The notes: a model not told the origin generated them from the sequence alone. Shown: positions 1 through 8,136, counted from the stretch's first letter. The stretch: 64,000 nt of DNA from Bacteroidota bacterium (GCA_947464275.1 CANHVU010000001.1:58993-122992), one strand, 5' to 3'. Numbers and translations: made by a program.

Positions 1-36
1 AAATTCATCGAAAAAACGAACAGAAAATATTTATCC

Positions 37-414
37 ATGAAAGCAATCTTTAAAGTTTTAATAGCCATTTTTGGGAGTTTGTTATTATTTGTTGCTATAA
101 AATTTTTATACGAAGCTAATAAAATAAGTACTAGCAGGGCAGTTCATATTTGTTGGCAAAATGATTCTTTAAGAATAGAGCTTATGAATTCCGCACAATA
201 CATTAGAGAAATTAAGGTTTTGTCTGGTAGCAATTCCGATACATTGGTTATTGTTTCTTATGTTACATCTTCATTATCTATTTTTTATGGAAAATTAAGC
301 CGTAGTGCAACTTTAAAAGTTGATAAAAATGCCAAATATTTAAAGCTTGACAACGACTCCATAACTTATGATTTACATAAAGACATAAAAATATGTAGGC
401 GATTATACCCATAG
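37..414 (+). CDS. Hypothetical membrane-anchored protein, 125 aa
   Basis: I do not recognise this protein. Residues 5-25 form one hydrophobic segment (an N-terminal anchor or uncleaved signal), followed by a polar, beta-rich tail of about 100 residues with two cysteines (near 39 and 119). The ATG at 37 is the first start in the frame and follows an A-rich stretch, as is usual in Bacteroidota. A hairpin with a T-run follows the stop, so it probably ends its transcript alone. What lies to the left is outside the window. Function unknown; the periplasmic location of the tail is inferred from the anchor alone. Confidence 0.6.
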   Translation: MKAIFKVLIAIFGSLLLFVAIKFLYEANKISTSRAVHICWQNDSLRIELMNSAQYIREIKVLSGSNSDTLVIVSYVTSSLSIFYGKLSRSATLKVDKNAKYLKLDNDSITYDLHKDIKICRRLYP

Positions 415-425
415 GTCACACTAAT

Positions 426-447
426 GAGGTTTTGCAAACCTCTTTTC
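426..447 (+). terminator. Rho-independent terminator after the first gene
   Basis: A perfect 7-bp stem GAGGTTT / AAACCTC with a 3-base loop is followed by TTTT, 11 bases after the stop codon at 414. Confidence 0.6.
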
Positions 448-464
448 ATATTATTAGCCCCAAA

Positions 465-593
465 GCTAGTACGAGCGTCCGCTCGTTCCGTTTTTGAAAA
501 ACAGGCATTTATTTCATTGAAAAAAAGTTGTTACATTTACACCAGTTAAAAATGCTTTCATTACTTTGTTCAAGCTGACGCTCGCACTAACGG
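465..593. repeat. GAGCG-type intergenic repeat pair
   Basis: At 471-486 lies an inverted repeat ACGAGCG-tc-CGCTCGT. About 100 bases on (571-593) a related GC-rich stretch (caagctgacgctcgcacta) occurs. Both stand out from the AT-rich surroundings and resemble the 'tagtgcgagcgtccgctcg' type of interspersed repeat that I recall from Bacteroidota intergenic regions. No gene is visible from 415 to 657. Confidence 0.45.
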
Positions 594-657
594 TGAAAAA
601 CCAAAAATCAAAACATTTTTAAGAAAAGGCATTTATAAGTAATTAAATAGAAATATC

Positions 658-1248
658 ATGAACAGATTTGTATTATTTTTTTCCGTAATAATATTAGCGC
701 TATTCTCTTGTAAGAAAGAAAAATGCCAATCAAAAATTGTTAAAGAATATTTGCATGAAGCCTCTGATAGCTTGTTTGCAACAATACCTTATAAAGCCAA
801 TGATACCATAGTATTTGTAGGAAAAGGACTAGATACTTCGGTATTAATTAGCTCAGAAGTTAAGCACTATTATCAAGAAGAATTTTTAGACTTAATTGGA
901 GAAGGACTTGAATGTCCAGACCAAGAGAAACACATAAACGAAGTTTATGAAATTAACTATAAAGGAAGTGGTTCTTATTTGTTAAATTTTAGTGTGAAGT
1001 TCTTTAGCAGTAAAGATTATATTGATTTTTTTGAATTTAAGATCAACAATGAATATTCATTCAATATGCCTTTTAATAAATCTTTAGACACCTTTTGGTA
1101 TGATGTTCCAATTGTGTTTAGAGGCAAAGAAGTTAAAACGCTTAAGTTAAATGAATTCTTTTCAAAATCTGCCATTTTACTGTTTTATAAGGATGAAGGC
1201 ATCGTTCATATCAATATAAATAATAGCTATCTTTATACCAAGCAATAG
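658..1248 (+). CDS. Hypothetical lipoprotein, 196 aa
   Basis: The N-terminus is a short hydrophobic signal ending in a lipobox-like LFSC (Cys17), followed by a basic KKEKC stretch, so it is probably a lipoprotein. The mature part is acidic and aromatic-rich with no domain I recognise. It stands alone: the preceding 240 bases hold repeats and the next gene is convergent. Start ATG at 658 is the only start that keeps the signal intact. Function unknown. Confidence 0.65.
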   Translation: MNRFVLFFSVIILALFSCKKEKCQSKIVKEYLHEASDSLFATIPYKANDTIVFVGKGLDTSVLISSEVKHYYQEEFLDLIGEGLECPDQEKHINEVYEINYKGSGSYLLNFSVKFFSSKDYIDFFEFKINNEYSFNMPFNKSLDTFWYDVPIVFRGKEVKTLKLNEFFSKSAILLFYKDEGIVHININNSYLYTKQ

Positions 1249-1355
1249 TTTAAACCCATGTTGTTGAAAGCACAAATTAGCAGCAAATTAACTTTGCTAA
1301 TTGTTTTGAAATTTTAAGAAATACTTATATAACCACAATCAGCCAAAAGCTTAAC

Positions 1356-1386
1356 AAAAAACTCACTAGCTAAAAATTAGCGAGTG
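1356..1386 (-). terminator. Terminator of rsmA
   Basis: On the minus strand CACTCGCTAA / TTAGCTAGTG form a 9-bp stem with one mismatch and a 3-base loop, then a T-run. It lies just beyond the rsmA stop codon at 1404. Confidence 0.6.
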
Positions 1387-1403
1387 CTAAACGTGAAAAA
1401 TTA

Positions 1404-2204
1404 TTATTCCCCTAATAAAATAATGGTTAGCCTTACAAAATCTTGAACAGTTAATTCTTCAGCTCTTTTATCGGCAAATTCCGTAATTAAGCTTTTATCT
1501 TGCACCAACGAGTTAATGGCATTACTTAATTTTTTTCTTCGTTGGTTAAAAGCCAGTTTTACTACTTGTTTAAACTTTTTAGGGTCGCAGCCCAACTCCG
1601 TATTTTTGCGCATTAGTCTCACTACCCCCGATTTAACTTTGGGTGGAGGAGTAAATACTGTTTCGGGCACTGTAAATAAATATTCTACATCAAAATAAGC
1701 TTGCGTTATAACACTTAAAATACCATAATCTTTGGTGCGTGGTTTTGCGCCAAGGCGCTCTGCCACTTCCTTTTGAAACATGCCAACCATCAATGGAATT
1801 TTATGGCGTTTATCAATTAAAGTAAATACTATTTGGCTCGAAATATTGTAAGGAAAATTACCTACTAAACTAAATTCGTCTTTAAAATAATTATCAAAAT
1901 TTAGTGCTAAGAAATCGGCTTCTAGTAATCTGTTTTCTAATTGAGGATAATGTGTTTGCAAATAAGCTATCGACTCTTTATCTAAATCAATGGCCCAAGT
2001 TTTAAAGTTGGTGTTTTGTAATAAATACTTGGTTAAAACGCCCATTCCGGGTCCTACTTCCAGTATATCAGGTGTTTGGCACTTTTCGTTTAAAGCGTTT
2101 ACTATATTAAATGCAATGTTTTCATCATTTAAAAAATGCTGTCCTAAGTGTTTTTTTGCCCTTACATCGGAGCTTTTTTTAGCCGATAAATAGAATTTTT
2201 CCAT
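1404..2204 (-). CDS. rsmA: 16S rRNA (adenine(1518)-N6/adenine(1519)-N6)-dimethyltransferase RsmA (KsgA)
   Basis: This enzyme dimethylates two adjacent adenines in the loop of helix 45 of 16S rRNA, using S-adenosylmethionine, late in small-subunit assembly. Visible motifs are KHLGQHFL at 18-25, the SAM-binding loop EVGPGMG at 49-55, the catalytic motif IV as NFPYNIS at 116-122 (usually NLPY), and the FTPPPKV motif at 184-190. The length of 266 aa is normal. The ATG at 2204 lies only a few bases downstream of a perfect -7 box (TAGCTTTG, minus strand), so the leader should be very short. It is monocistronic, divergent from the small gene at 2286. Confidence 0.96.
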   Translation of the reverse strand: MEKFYLSAKKSSDVRAKKHLGQHFLNDENIAFNIVNALNEKCQTPDILEVGPGMGVLTKYLLQNTNFKTWAIDLDKESIAYLQTHYPQLENRLLEADFLALNFDNYFKDEFSLVGNFPYNISSQIVFTLIDKRHKIPLMVGMFQKEVAERLGAKPRTKDYGILSVITQAYFDVEYLFTVPETVFTPPPKVKSGVVRLMRKNTELGCDPKKFKQVVKLAFNQRRKKLSNAINSLVQDKSLITEFADKRAEELTVQDFVRLTIILLGE

Positions 2205-2214
2205 ATATAATTGT

Positions 2215-2222
2215 CAAAGCTA
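2215..2222 (-). promoter_or_regulatory. Predicted -7 box for rsmA
   Basis: The minus strand reads TAGCTTTG, an exact match to the Bacteroidota TAnnTTTG element, 11 bases before the rsmA start codon. No good -33 TTTG is present at the expected distance. Confidence 0.4.
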
Positions 2223-2229
2223 AAAATAA

Positions 2230-2260
2230 TTTGCATTTATAACTACTAAAGTTATTTTTG
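2230..2260 (+). promoter_or_regulatory. Canonical Bacteroidota sigma-A promoter
   Basis: TTTG at 2230-2233, exactly 19 bases, then TATTTTTG at 2253-2260: a full match to the TTTG-N19-TAnnTTTG consensus. Transcription should begin near 2267, about 20 bases before the ATG at 2286. Confidence 0.75.
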
Positions 2261-2285
2261 AGGAGAACAATTAATAAAAAATGTA

Positions 2286-2504
2286 ATGAAAAATTTAATG
2301 AAAGTATTAGCGCTACTTATGTTGGTAGCATTTACAGCACCTACATTTGCCCAAACTAAGCCTAAAAAAGAGGAAGGTAAAAAAGAAGAGGTAAAACTAA
2401 AAAAAGATGGTACTCCTGACAAACGTTTTAAGGAAAACAAAAAAGCAGAAGTAAAATTAAAAAAAGACGGTACTCCCGATAAAAGATTTAAAGCCAATAA
2501 ATAA
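2286..2504 (+). CDS. Small secreted Lys-rich protein with KKDGTPDKRFK repeats, 72 aa
   Basis: The protein has a signal peptide (residues 1-19, ending ...APTFA) and a mature part that is nearly all lysine-rich repeat: the motif EVKLKKDGTPDKRFK occurs twice, separated by ENKKA, and the second copy ends in ANK. I recall similar KKDGTPDxRYK motifs in small secreted Bacteroidota proteins of unknown role. It has the best promoter in the window (2230-2260), suggesting strong constitutive expression. The strong positive charge would suit binding to an anionic envelope polymer or nucleic acid, but that is only an inference. Confidence 0.75.
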   Translation: MKNLMKVLALLMLVAFTAPTFAQTKPKKEEGKKEEVKLKKDGTPDKRFKENKKAEVKLKKDGTPDKRFKANK

Positions 2505-2555
2505 TTGGCTTTTTTTTATACTAAAAACGCAAGCTTAGTTGTTTATCCTATTCGA

Positions 2556-3302
2556 ATGAAAAAAATAATTGTTTATCTTGGCTTAACTGCAATGCTTTTA
2601 GCTTGTGGGAAAGATAGAATTTTAGATATTACTCCTGTAGTTAACTTATCATCTGGTTTATTGATTGATATTCCTTTCGATAGCAATACATTGGAGTTGG
2701 TTAATAACCAAACAGGACTAAATACCAAAGCTACTTATTGCCCAAATAGAAAAAACATTGCGAATAAAGCTATACATTTCAATCGTTTAGATTCAGCCCA
2801 AATAAATTTTGGCGATTTAGAAAACACTTCCATTGTAAATGGAATTTTTAGCATTAGCTGCTGGATATTATTAGAAGATACAACTTCACCATGCGCTGTT
2901 TTAAGTAAACGCAGTGCTAGTGGTGGTTTTGAATATTCTTTAGATAATCATTTTAGAAGTAAAGAATATTTCAACTTTGACAATTGGATGGAAAATGGAA
3001 CAAATTCGGTTTATGGAATAGACCCCCTCAATGCCTCTGCAGCTATTGATTTGAACAAATGGCAACATTTGGTATATGTGGCGGATGGGACTAGTTTAAA
3101 AGTGTATGTAAATGGTACTTTGCAAACTGGAACCGATTTAAAAAATAGTGGTCAATCATTTACCAATACCGATAAACCATTTGTGGTTGGTAATGGAGGT
3201 GGTTATGGCAAAAACTATTATTTTCAAGGTGCTATTGACGATTTGAAAATGTATAACCGCATTTTAAATGTAGATGAAATTAAAGCATTGTTTGCTCAAT
3301 AA
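2556..3302 (+). CDS. LamG/concanavalin-A-like domain lipoprotein, 248 aa
   Basis: I place the start at the ATG at 2556, since MKKIIVYLGLTAMLLAC gives a clean lipoprotein signal with Cys17; a longer in-frame reading from 2505 would put 17 non-signal residues ahead of it. The mature part carries a LamG-like (LamGL/PF13385) jelly-roll fold. Visible family hallmarks are FSISCWILLED, NKWQHLVYVADGTSLKVYVNG and the closing FQGAIDDLKMYNRILNVDEIKAL. These domains usually bind carbohydrate or act as adhesion modules on the cell surface. It follows the KKDGTPDKRFK gene by about 50 bases and may share its promoter. Ligand unknown. Confidence 0.8.
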   Translation: MKKIIVYLGLTAMLLACGKDRILDITPVVNLSSGLLIDIPFDSNTLELVNNQTGLNTKATYCPNRKNIANKAIHFNRLDSAQINFGDLENTSIVNGIFSISCWILLEDTTSPCAVLSKRSASGGFEYSLDNHFRSKEYFNFDNWMENGTNSVYGIDPLNASAAIDLNKWQHLVYVADGTSLKVYVNGTLQTGTDLKNSGQSFTNTDKPFVVGNGGGYGKNYYFQGAIDDLKMYNRILNVDEIKALFAQ

Positions 3303-3323
3303 TTTTGCAAATTATTTATTAAT

Positions 3324-3363
3324 AAAAAAAGGCTACCATAAAATTTTATGGTAGCCTTTTTTG
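3324..3363. terminator. Bidirectional terminator, perfect 26-bp palindrome
   Basis: GGCTACCATAAAA and its exact complement (3331-3356) are flanked by A- and T-runs. It separates two convergent genes that stop at 3302 (plus) and 3364 (minus). Confidence 0.85.
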
Positions 3364-4866
3364 TTATTTTACAATATATAAAACATCGTAATCCCTGTAT
3401 TTTTCTTTGTCTTCATACCAGTCGCTGTAAAAATCGCCTTTGCTTTTTGCCCACTCTGCAAAATAACTGTATGCTTTTACAAAATCAACTTTTTCAATGG
3501 TATTTGGTATTTCAGCTGGGATATTTAAAGCCCAAGGTAAGTTGTTCTTTGTTCTGTAATAATCTCCTTCTTTACTATTATCATCAAATGTACCAAACAA
3601 TTTTGAATCTGCTCTTTCCGAAGGTTCATAACCAGCTAAATGCAATTCATGTCCACGTTCTTGGTTTATGATAATAAATGGATTGAATTGTTCTGGTGAA
3701 AATTCTTTCATAGAAACCAATCCATTTGGTGCATTTCCTTCAGCATCTCTAAATTTAACACTGAAAGTTAACCTAGTTGGCTTTACATAGGTTGCTTTGG
3801 GGTCAACATTTACACCACTTGACCCACCTGGATTTGGTAAAATTTCATTAGCACTTGTAAATGCGATGATAGTTGCTACTTTTTGGTCTGCCTCAGTTCC
3901 GTTATTATCTAATTTTAACCATTTTGCTTCAGTTTTTAAACCTTCAATAGCATAAATTTTATCGCTAGCAATTCCATTTAACATAAAACCAAAACCATTA
4001 TTAAAACTAGCACCAATTGCTTTTGGCGTAATTTCAAATTTTATTTCTACAATATTATTTTTTGCATCAGTTATGGTATTCATTCTGTATGCCACTACTA
4101 AATCGTTAAAATCATAATCACCCACAGATGGCCATAAATCTTCAAACATTAATGTACCATTACTTTTTTCGGGATAATAATTATTGAATGCTTTATCAGG
4201 ATCACTTGGGTAAGAATCATCATTATTTGTTACTTTGTCCTTATCATCATCTTCTTTCTCACTTTCTTCACTGGTTTTAGCAGGGTAACAATTATCTGAA
4301 AGGTCAGATGAGTATTTTCCAGAGATTTCTATATCATCAAAAATTATAGTTCCCTCACCTGAATTACCAACAAAACTAATTCTAATTTTATACGGTTTGA
4401 TACTGCTTTTTATAGCCGTAGGTAACGCTGCCGAAATATCAACAATGTTTTTATTGTTCATATTGGTGAAGCTATATTCGTAAAAAGTCATAAAATTGGT
4501 AGTAAGGTCCTCATTGTTGCTTCCTTTATCAAAAAAAGCATATGAAAATACCACACCTCTTGTTACGGCACTACCCCCATTAAGACGAGCCTTTAATTTT
4601 ACATTTCCTGTTCCATTGGTTAACCAAGGTGATTTAATGTAAGCACCGGTTAAAGTATTGGTGTTTAACGGTGCAGTTTCAAACGAATATTTGCCAGCAA
4701 TAATTAGATCTTCATTTTCTATATTATTGATGGATTTCGGGATTTGCCAACATAAATAATTGTATTCTTCAATATTATAGTTTTCACCATTAAAAATGGT
4801 TTGCGCATTTACAATATTAATGCTTAACAAAACAACTGTTACTGCAAAAAGGAATATTTTTTTCAT
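3364..4866 (-). CDS. LruC domain-containing secreted protein, 500 aa
   Basis: The start at 4866 gives a proper signal peptide (MKKIFLFAVTVVLLSINIVNA, quoted in part by its composition: basic, hydrophobic, Ala end); an upstream in-frame ATG would add 16 residues and overlap the preceding gene. Residues about 206-227 hold a thrombospondin type 3-like acidic motif (DKDKVTNNDDSYPSDPDKAF), followed at 245-257 by WPSVGDYDFNDLV, the hallmark of the LruC domain, with the DUF4842-like C-terminal half after it. The first half resembles a carbohydrate-binding jelly-roll. The family is exported and of unknown role in Bacteroidota. It lies 13 bases after a small lipoprotein gene, so the two are probably cotranscribed. 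Confidence 0.85.
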   Translation of the reverse strand: MKKIFLFAVTVVLLSINIVNAQTIFNGENYNIEEYNYLCWQIPKSINNIENEDLIIAGKYSFETAPLNTNTLTGAYIKSPWLTNGTGNVKLKARLNGGSAVTRGVVFSYAFFDKGSNNEDLTTNFMTFYEYSFTNMNNKNIVDISAALPTAIKSSIKPYKIRISFVGNSGEGTIIFDDIEISGKYSSDLSDNCYPAKTSEESEKEDDDKDKVTNNDDSYPSDPDKAFNNYYPEKSNGTLMFEDLWPSVGDYDFNDLVVAYRMNTITDAKNNIVEIKFEITPKAIGASFNNGFGFMLNGIASDKIYAIEGLKTEAKWLKLDNNGTEADQKVATIIAFTSANEILPNPGGSSGVNVDPKATYVKPTRLTFSVKFRDAEGNAPNGLVSMKEFSPEQFNPFIIINQERGHELHLAGYEPSERADSKLFGTFDDNSKEGDYYRTKNNLPWALNIPAEIPNTIEKVDFVKAYSYFAEWAKSKGDFYSDWYEDKEKYRDYDVLYIVK

Positions 4867-4879
4867 ATTAGTTTCTAGT

Positions 4880-5284
4880 TTAGTTTTTAATAAAATTAAT
4901 AACAGCACTGCCATTGTTAATGCTAACTGTTTTTACAATGCTTCCAAAATTCACAATTACTTTGGTGGTTTTTAAAGGAACTGTAATATTAGCCGTATAA
5001 CTTTCGTTCATTTTGTGCAATTTAGTTAATAGCACATCGCCACTTTCCGATTTTACAAATAAAGTATTGGTAATGTCCAACTCAGGATTTAATGCCTCTA
5101 CATTGATAGAGATTACTTTTGTCGACTTCCAGTTAAATGAAGGGTCAACTTTAATTTGTTTAAAACTAGTAACTGTTGGCACTATTACAGTTTTGGGCTC
5201 TACATCTTCTAGTTTTTTACAACTTGTAAATGTAACTTGAATCATTGCTAATAATGCTACTGCTAAAAAATATTCTTTTTTCAT
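4880..5284 (-). CDS. Hypothetical lipoprotein upstream of the LruC gene, 134 aa
   Basis: The signal peptide ends in FTSC (Cys22), so this is a predicted lipoprotein. The remaining 110 residues are rich in Val, Thr and Ser and probably form a beta-sandwich; no named domain is recognised. Its stop lies 13 bases before the LruC gene start, so it should be the first gene of a two-gene operon. Being co-expressed with a LruC protein, it could be its surface partner; this is inference from position only. Confidence 0.65.
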   Translation of the reverse strand: MKKEYFLAVALLAMIQVTFTSCKKLEDVEPKTVIVPTVTSFKQIKVDPSFNWKSTKVISINVEALNPELDITNTLFVKSESGDVLLTKLHKMNESYTANITVPLKTTKVIVNFGSIVKTVSINNGSAVINFIKN

Positions 5285-5650
5285 TTGTTTATTTTTTTTA
5301 AACGATATTCATAAGCAAACAAATCTTTATCCATATTATTAAATAAATGATAATTAGTTGATTATAAAGTTTTGTCTTTTTGTTTTTCGTTTTTTTATTC
5401 CAAAATGAACATTTGTTGTGTCATTTTGAAACATAATTCCAATACAATTCTAATATATTTTGTCCATAATCAATTAACTGTATTACAGGTTTATGCACTA
5501 TTCATTATGAATGAACTATTTTGTTTTAGTAGCAGTTTGTAGTATTTAAACTACCATATTTTGTATTAAGACAGTAATTAGTTTATGCCAATGGAATTAA
5601 AAGCCAAAATTTATTAACTGCGACATTAAGTAATTGTATTTCAGTGCATA
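5285..5650. other. AT-rich intergenic region without visible gene
   Basis: About 370 bases upstream of the lipoprotein/LruC operon hold no convincing reading frame or RNA gene. I see a short inverted repeat GTAGT-atttaa-ACTAC at 5539-5554 and no exact TAnnTTTG box on the minus strand near the gene start. It is probably the leader and regulatory region of that operon. Confidence 0.4.
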
Positions 5651-5681
5651 AAAAAAGCCTCAAAATGTTTTGAGGCTTTTT
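5651..5681 (-). terminator. Terminator of purM
   Basis: AAAAAGCCTCAAAA and its complement form a long stem with a two-base loop and flanking A/T runs, 19 bases beyond the purM stop codon. Confidence 0.8.
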
Positions 5682-5699
5682 AAATTTATGAATTACTAT

Positions 5700-6863
5700 T
5701 TAGTAAATAAACTCACCATGTTCGGTGGTAACTATTAATTCGTTTTTATCGGCAGCTTCTACATGTCCAATAATTTGCGCTTCAATATTAAATTTAGCAG
5801 CCAAAGTTATTAAATCTTGAGCAGTGTTTTCATCTGTATAAAACTCTAATAAATTACCCATGTTAAATACTTTATACATTTCGTGCCATTGGCTATTGCT
5901 TTGGCCTTGAATCATGTTAAATAAAGGTGGAGTTTTAAATAAATTATCTTTTATAATTCGTAAATTTTTAACAAAATGTAAAACCTTGGTTTGTCCTCCA
6001 CCCGTACAATGTACCATACCGTCAATTTTATCAAAATGATTTTCAAAAATTTCTTTGATAATTGGACTGAAAGTTCTGGTTGGTGAAAGTATCATTTTGC
6101 CCACGTTTAATGGATTCTCTGAAAGTTGCTCAGTAAGTTTTAAACCACCAGTGTAAACCAAATCTTCGGGTACTTGAGGGTCAAAACTTTCGGCATAAGT
6201 TTTATAAAATGATGAAAGCACATCGTGGCGAGCCATGGTTAAACCATTGCTTCCCATACCAGCATTATAGCTTGTTTCGTATGTAGTTTGTCCGTAACTG
6301 GCAAAGCCAACTATTACATTACCGGGTTTGATATTGTGGTTTGAAATGACTTTACTTTTTTCAATTCGTGCTGTAACGGTAGAGTCAACAATAATGGTGC
6401 GAACCAAATCGCCCACATCGGCAGTTTCGCCTCCAGTTGAGTGTATATTGATTCCATACGATTGCAACATGGCAATAAACTCTTCCGTTCCTTCAATAAT
6501 GGCTTGAATAACTTCGCCAGGAATTAAGTTTTTGTTTCTACCGATGGTTGATGAAAGTACAATTTTATCGAAAGCACCTACACAAAGTAAATCGTTTGTA
6601 TTCATTACAATGGCATCTTGTGCTATGCCTTTCCAAACCGATAAATCACCTGTTTCTTTCCAGTATAAATAAGCTAAGCTTGATTTTGTTCCTGCTCCAT
6701 CGGCATGCATGATATTACAAAAACGCTCATCTCCACCCAAGTAATCAGGAACTATTTTACAAAAAGCTTGTGGAAATAATCCTTTATCCATGTTTTTAAT
6801 AGCTGCGTGTACATCTTCTTTTTGCGATGAAACGCCACGTTTCATGTATTTATCGTTGGTCAT
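5700..6863 (-). CDS. purM: Phosphoribosylformylglycinamidine cyclo-ligase (AIR synthase)
   Basis: This enzyme uses ATP to close the imidazole ring of aminoimidazole ribonucleotide in purine synthesis. The N-terminus reads KRGVSSQKEDVHAAI, and the nucleotide-binding DGAGTK motif is at 55-60. The middle carries the GGETADVGDLVRT block and HCTGGGQTK near 287-295. At 387 aa it is the longer, Bacteroidota-type variant of the AIR synthase fold rather than the roughly 345-aa E. coli form. It stands alone; no other pur gene is in the window. A second ATG (residue 7) is possible, but the first gives the usual family N-terminus. Confidence 0.88.
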   Translation of the reverse strand: MTNDKYMKRGVSSQKEDVHAAIKNMDKGLFPQAFCKIVPDYLGGDERFCNIMHADGAGTKSSLAYLYWKETGDLSVWKGIAQDAIVMNTNDLLCVGAFDKIVLSSTIGRNKNLIPGEVIQAIIEGTEEFIAMLQSYGINIHSTGGETADVGDLVRTIIVDSTVTARIEKSKVISNHNIKPGNVIVGFASYGQTTYETSYNAGMGSNGLTMARHDVLSSFYKTYAESFDPQVPEDLVYTGGLKLTEQLSENPLNVGKMILSPTRTFSPIIKEIFENHFDKIDGMVHCTGGGQTKVLHFVKNLRIIKDNLFKTPPLFNMIQGQSNSQWHEMYKVFNMGNLLEFYTDENTAQDLITLAAKFNIEAQIIGHVEAADKNELIVTTEHGEFIY

Positions 6864-6954
6864 GAGTGGTAATTTTTACTGATGCGAAGATGATTAAATT
6901 ATTTTACTAATTAAATAGAAAAAGGAAAATCAGTTAGTTTAAAATTTTCGTTTA

Positions 6955-7614
6955 TTAATTCGAATTTATCTTAATAGCTTCTACTTTATACTCAGGCGCA
7001 ATCATTCCCATGGTATGAATTAACTTTTCAGGATTAAATCTTGATGTATCGGGCGGACTTATTTTTACTTTGCCTTTTAATACCTCTTTGGGTTTGGCAG
7101 GCATCACAGTATCACCCATTATTTCTTCTTCTATTGACTCCACTTCTCCTTGTAATTCAGCGGAAGGATTTTCCTTAATAAAATCAACAGGATGTTTTAC
7201 ATCATTAATCGGTTCAATAACTCGTGTTTCTATTTTGGTGGTATCTAGTTTTGTTTTTACAGTGTCAATGAGTTTCACCTCTCCTAAAGTGGCTGGCTGT
7301 CCTTGGTTATCAGTACAACTAAATAAGGTTGTTCCAAAAACTAACAGTAATGCCAAAGCAAATTTTCGACTAGCGGGAATTTGGTTAAAAATAACACTTG
7401 GAATTTGAATATCTATTGAGTTAAGTTGTTGTTGTTTAAACCTACCACATACTTTTTGTCCGTAATGTTTGGTAAAATAATTTTGAATGTCTTCAGCGGA
7501 AAAGTTAGTAAAATCAACAACGGTTTTTTGGCAACTACCGCAAAAACGGCCTTGCTCGTTTGGTGTCATGGAGCCCCAGTTTTCGTGGCATGGTTCTGGA
7601 ATGTGAATTTTCAT
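6955..7614 (-). CDS. Membrane protein with N-terminal four-cysteine 'PCHENW' domain, 219 aa
   Basis: The first 60 residues form a compact cytoplasmic-looking domain with Cys9, a CGSC pair (Cys25, Cys28) and Cys56, introduced by MKIHIPEPCHENWGSMTPNE. I recall this head from many uncharacterised Bacteroidota proteins. The spacing suggests a metal (Zn or Fe-S) site or redox pair, which is inference. One hydrophobic segment follows (about 84-101), then a periplasmic tail rich in Pro, Val and Lys with no fold I recognise. The layout, cytoplasmic sensor-like head plus membrane span plus extended tail, would suit a signalling or energy-transducing protein. Monocistronic. Confidence 0.65.
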   Translation of the reverse strand: MKIHIPEPCHENWGSMTPNEQGRFCGSCQKTVVDFTNFSAEDIQNYFTKHYGQKVCGRFKQQQLNSIDIQIPSVIFNQIPASRKFALALLLVFGTTLFSCTDNQGQPATLGEVKLIDTVKTKLDTTKIETRVIEPINDVKHPVDFIKENPSAELQGEVESIEEEIMGDTVMPAKPKEVLKGKVKISPPDTSRFNPEKLIHTMGMIAPEYKVEAIKINSN

Positions 7615-7750
7615 GGTATTTTTTATTTAACTAATACCAAGATGCAATTGGTTTTAATTTTCCATAAAAAATTATTCTCAACAAATCTGATTAATCAATA
7701 AACCCATTTTCGTATAAGCACTTCCATGAATTAAATGGTGATCACTAACC

Positions 7751-7983
7751 AAAGGAGATACGCTGCATGACTATTTAAATAAGCAAAATGTCATTCAGAA
7801 GGAATCTCCTTAATATGGCAACCATCTCAGCTAATGGTATATTTATTGCCACCCAAAGGAGATGCGTTGCATGACGAAACCCTTATGGAAAACCCCTGTC
7901 ATTCAGAAGGAAACTCCTTTCCATGGCAACCAACTATAAATTATAAATATTGTTTGCAACCCAAAGGAGATGTGCTGAACGAC
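7751..7983. repeat. Tandem hairpin repeat, about 106-bp period, 2.3 copies
   Basis: Two full units (7751-7811 and 7855-7920) each consist of a left arm AAAGGAGATrCGyTGCATGAC and a right arm GTCATTCAGAAGGAAwCTCC that can pair, with an 18-22 base loop. Each is followed by ATGGCAACCA and a less conserved spacer. A third left arm (7963-7983) has no right arm. The arms belong to the GTCATTC...CTC class of interspersed bacterial repeats, also seen near 46 kb in this window. Confidence 0.75.
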
Positions 7984-7997
7984 TGATTAAAAATAAA

Positions 7998-8033
7998 AAA
8001 TAGCCATTGAAATTTTCATTCCAATGGCTATTT
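7998..8033 (-). terminator. Terminator after the lipoprotein/small-peptide pair
   Basis: AAATAGCCATTG pairs with CAATGGCTATTT over a 12-base loop, and on the minus strand a T-rich tail follows. Confidence 0.7.
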
Positions 8034-8052
8034 AACTTATAGTCCAAATCTA

Positions 8053-8136
8053 TCAATCCTTTTTTGAGTATTTCTTAAACAAAAAAATCATTCCTACACC
8101 TATTGAAAATATCAATACTAAAAAAAATGTTCCCAT
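8053..8136 (-). CDS. Possible 27-residue membrane peptide
   Basis: Directly after the lipoprotein gene, its stop TAA and this ATG overlap as TAATG, a typical coupling arrangement. The encoded peptide starts MGTFFLVLIFSIGVGMIFLF and ends KKYSKKD: one transmembrane span with a basic cytoplasmic end, positive-inside. A terminator follows within 20 bases. The overlap, the clean membrane profile and the position before the terminator support a real gene, but the length alone would allow chance. Confidence 0.45.
   Translation of the reverse strand: MGTFFLVLIFSIGVGMIFLFKKYSKKD

Larger units (their letters stand above)
7615..8052. other. Intergenic region carrying repeat units
   Basis: This gap of about 440 bases has no credible gene. 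It contains the tandem hairpin repeats at 7751-7983 and a terminator at 7998-8033, each listed separately. Confidence 0.6.

Noticed and set aside
3348..3671. Plus-strand reading frame opposite the LruC gene
   Set aside because: It is antisense to a well-supported gene, starts inside the terminator, and its composition is not protein-like.
7751..7983. CRISPR-like regular repeats
   Set aside because: The repeated parts are arms of hairpins, the unit is too long (about 106 bases), there are fewer than three full copies, and no cas genes are near.
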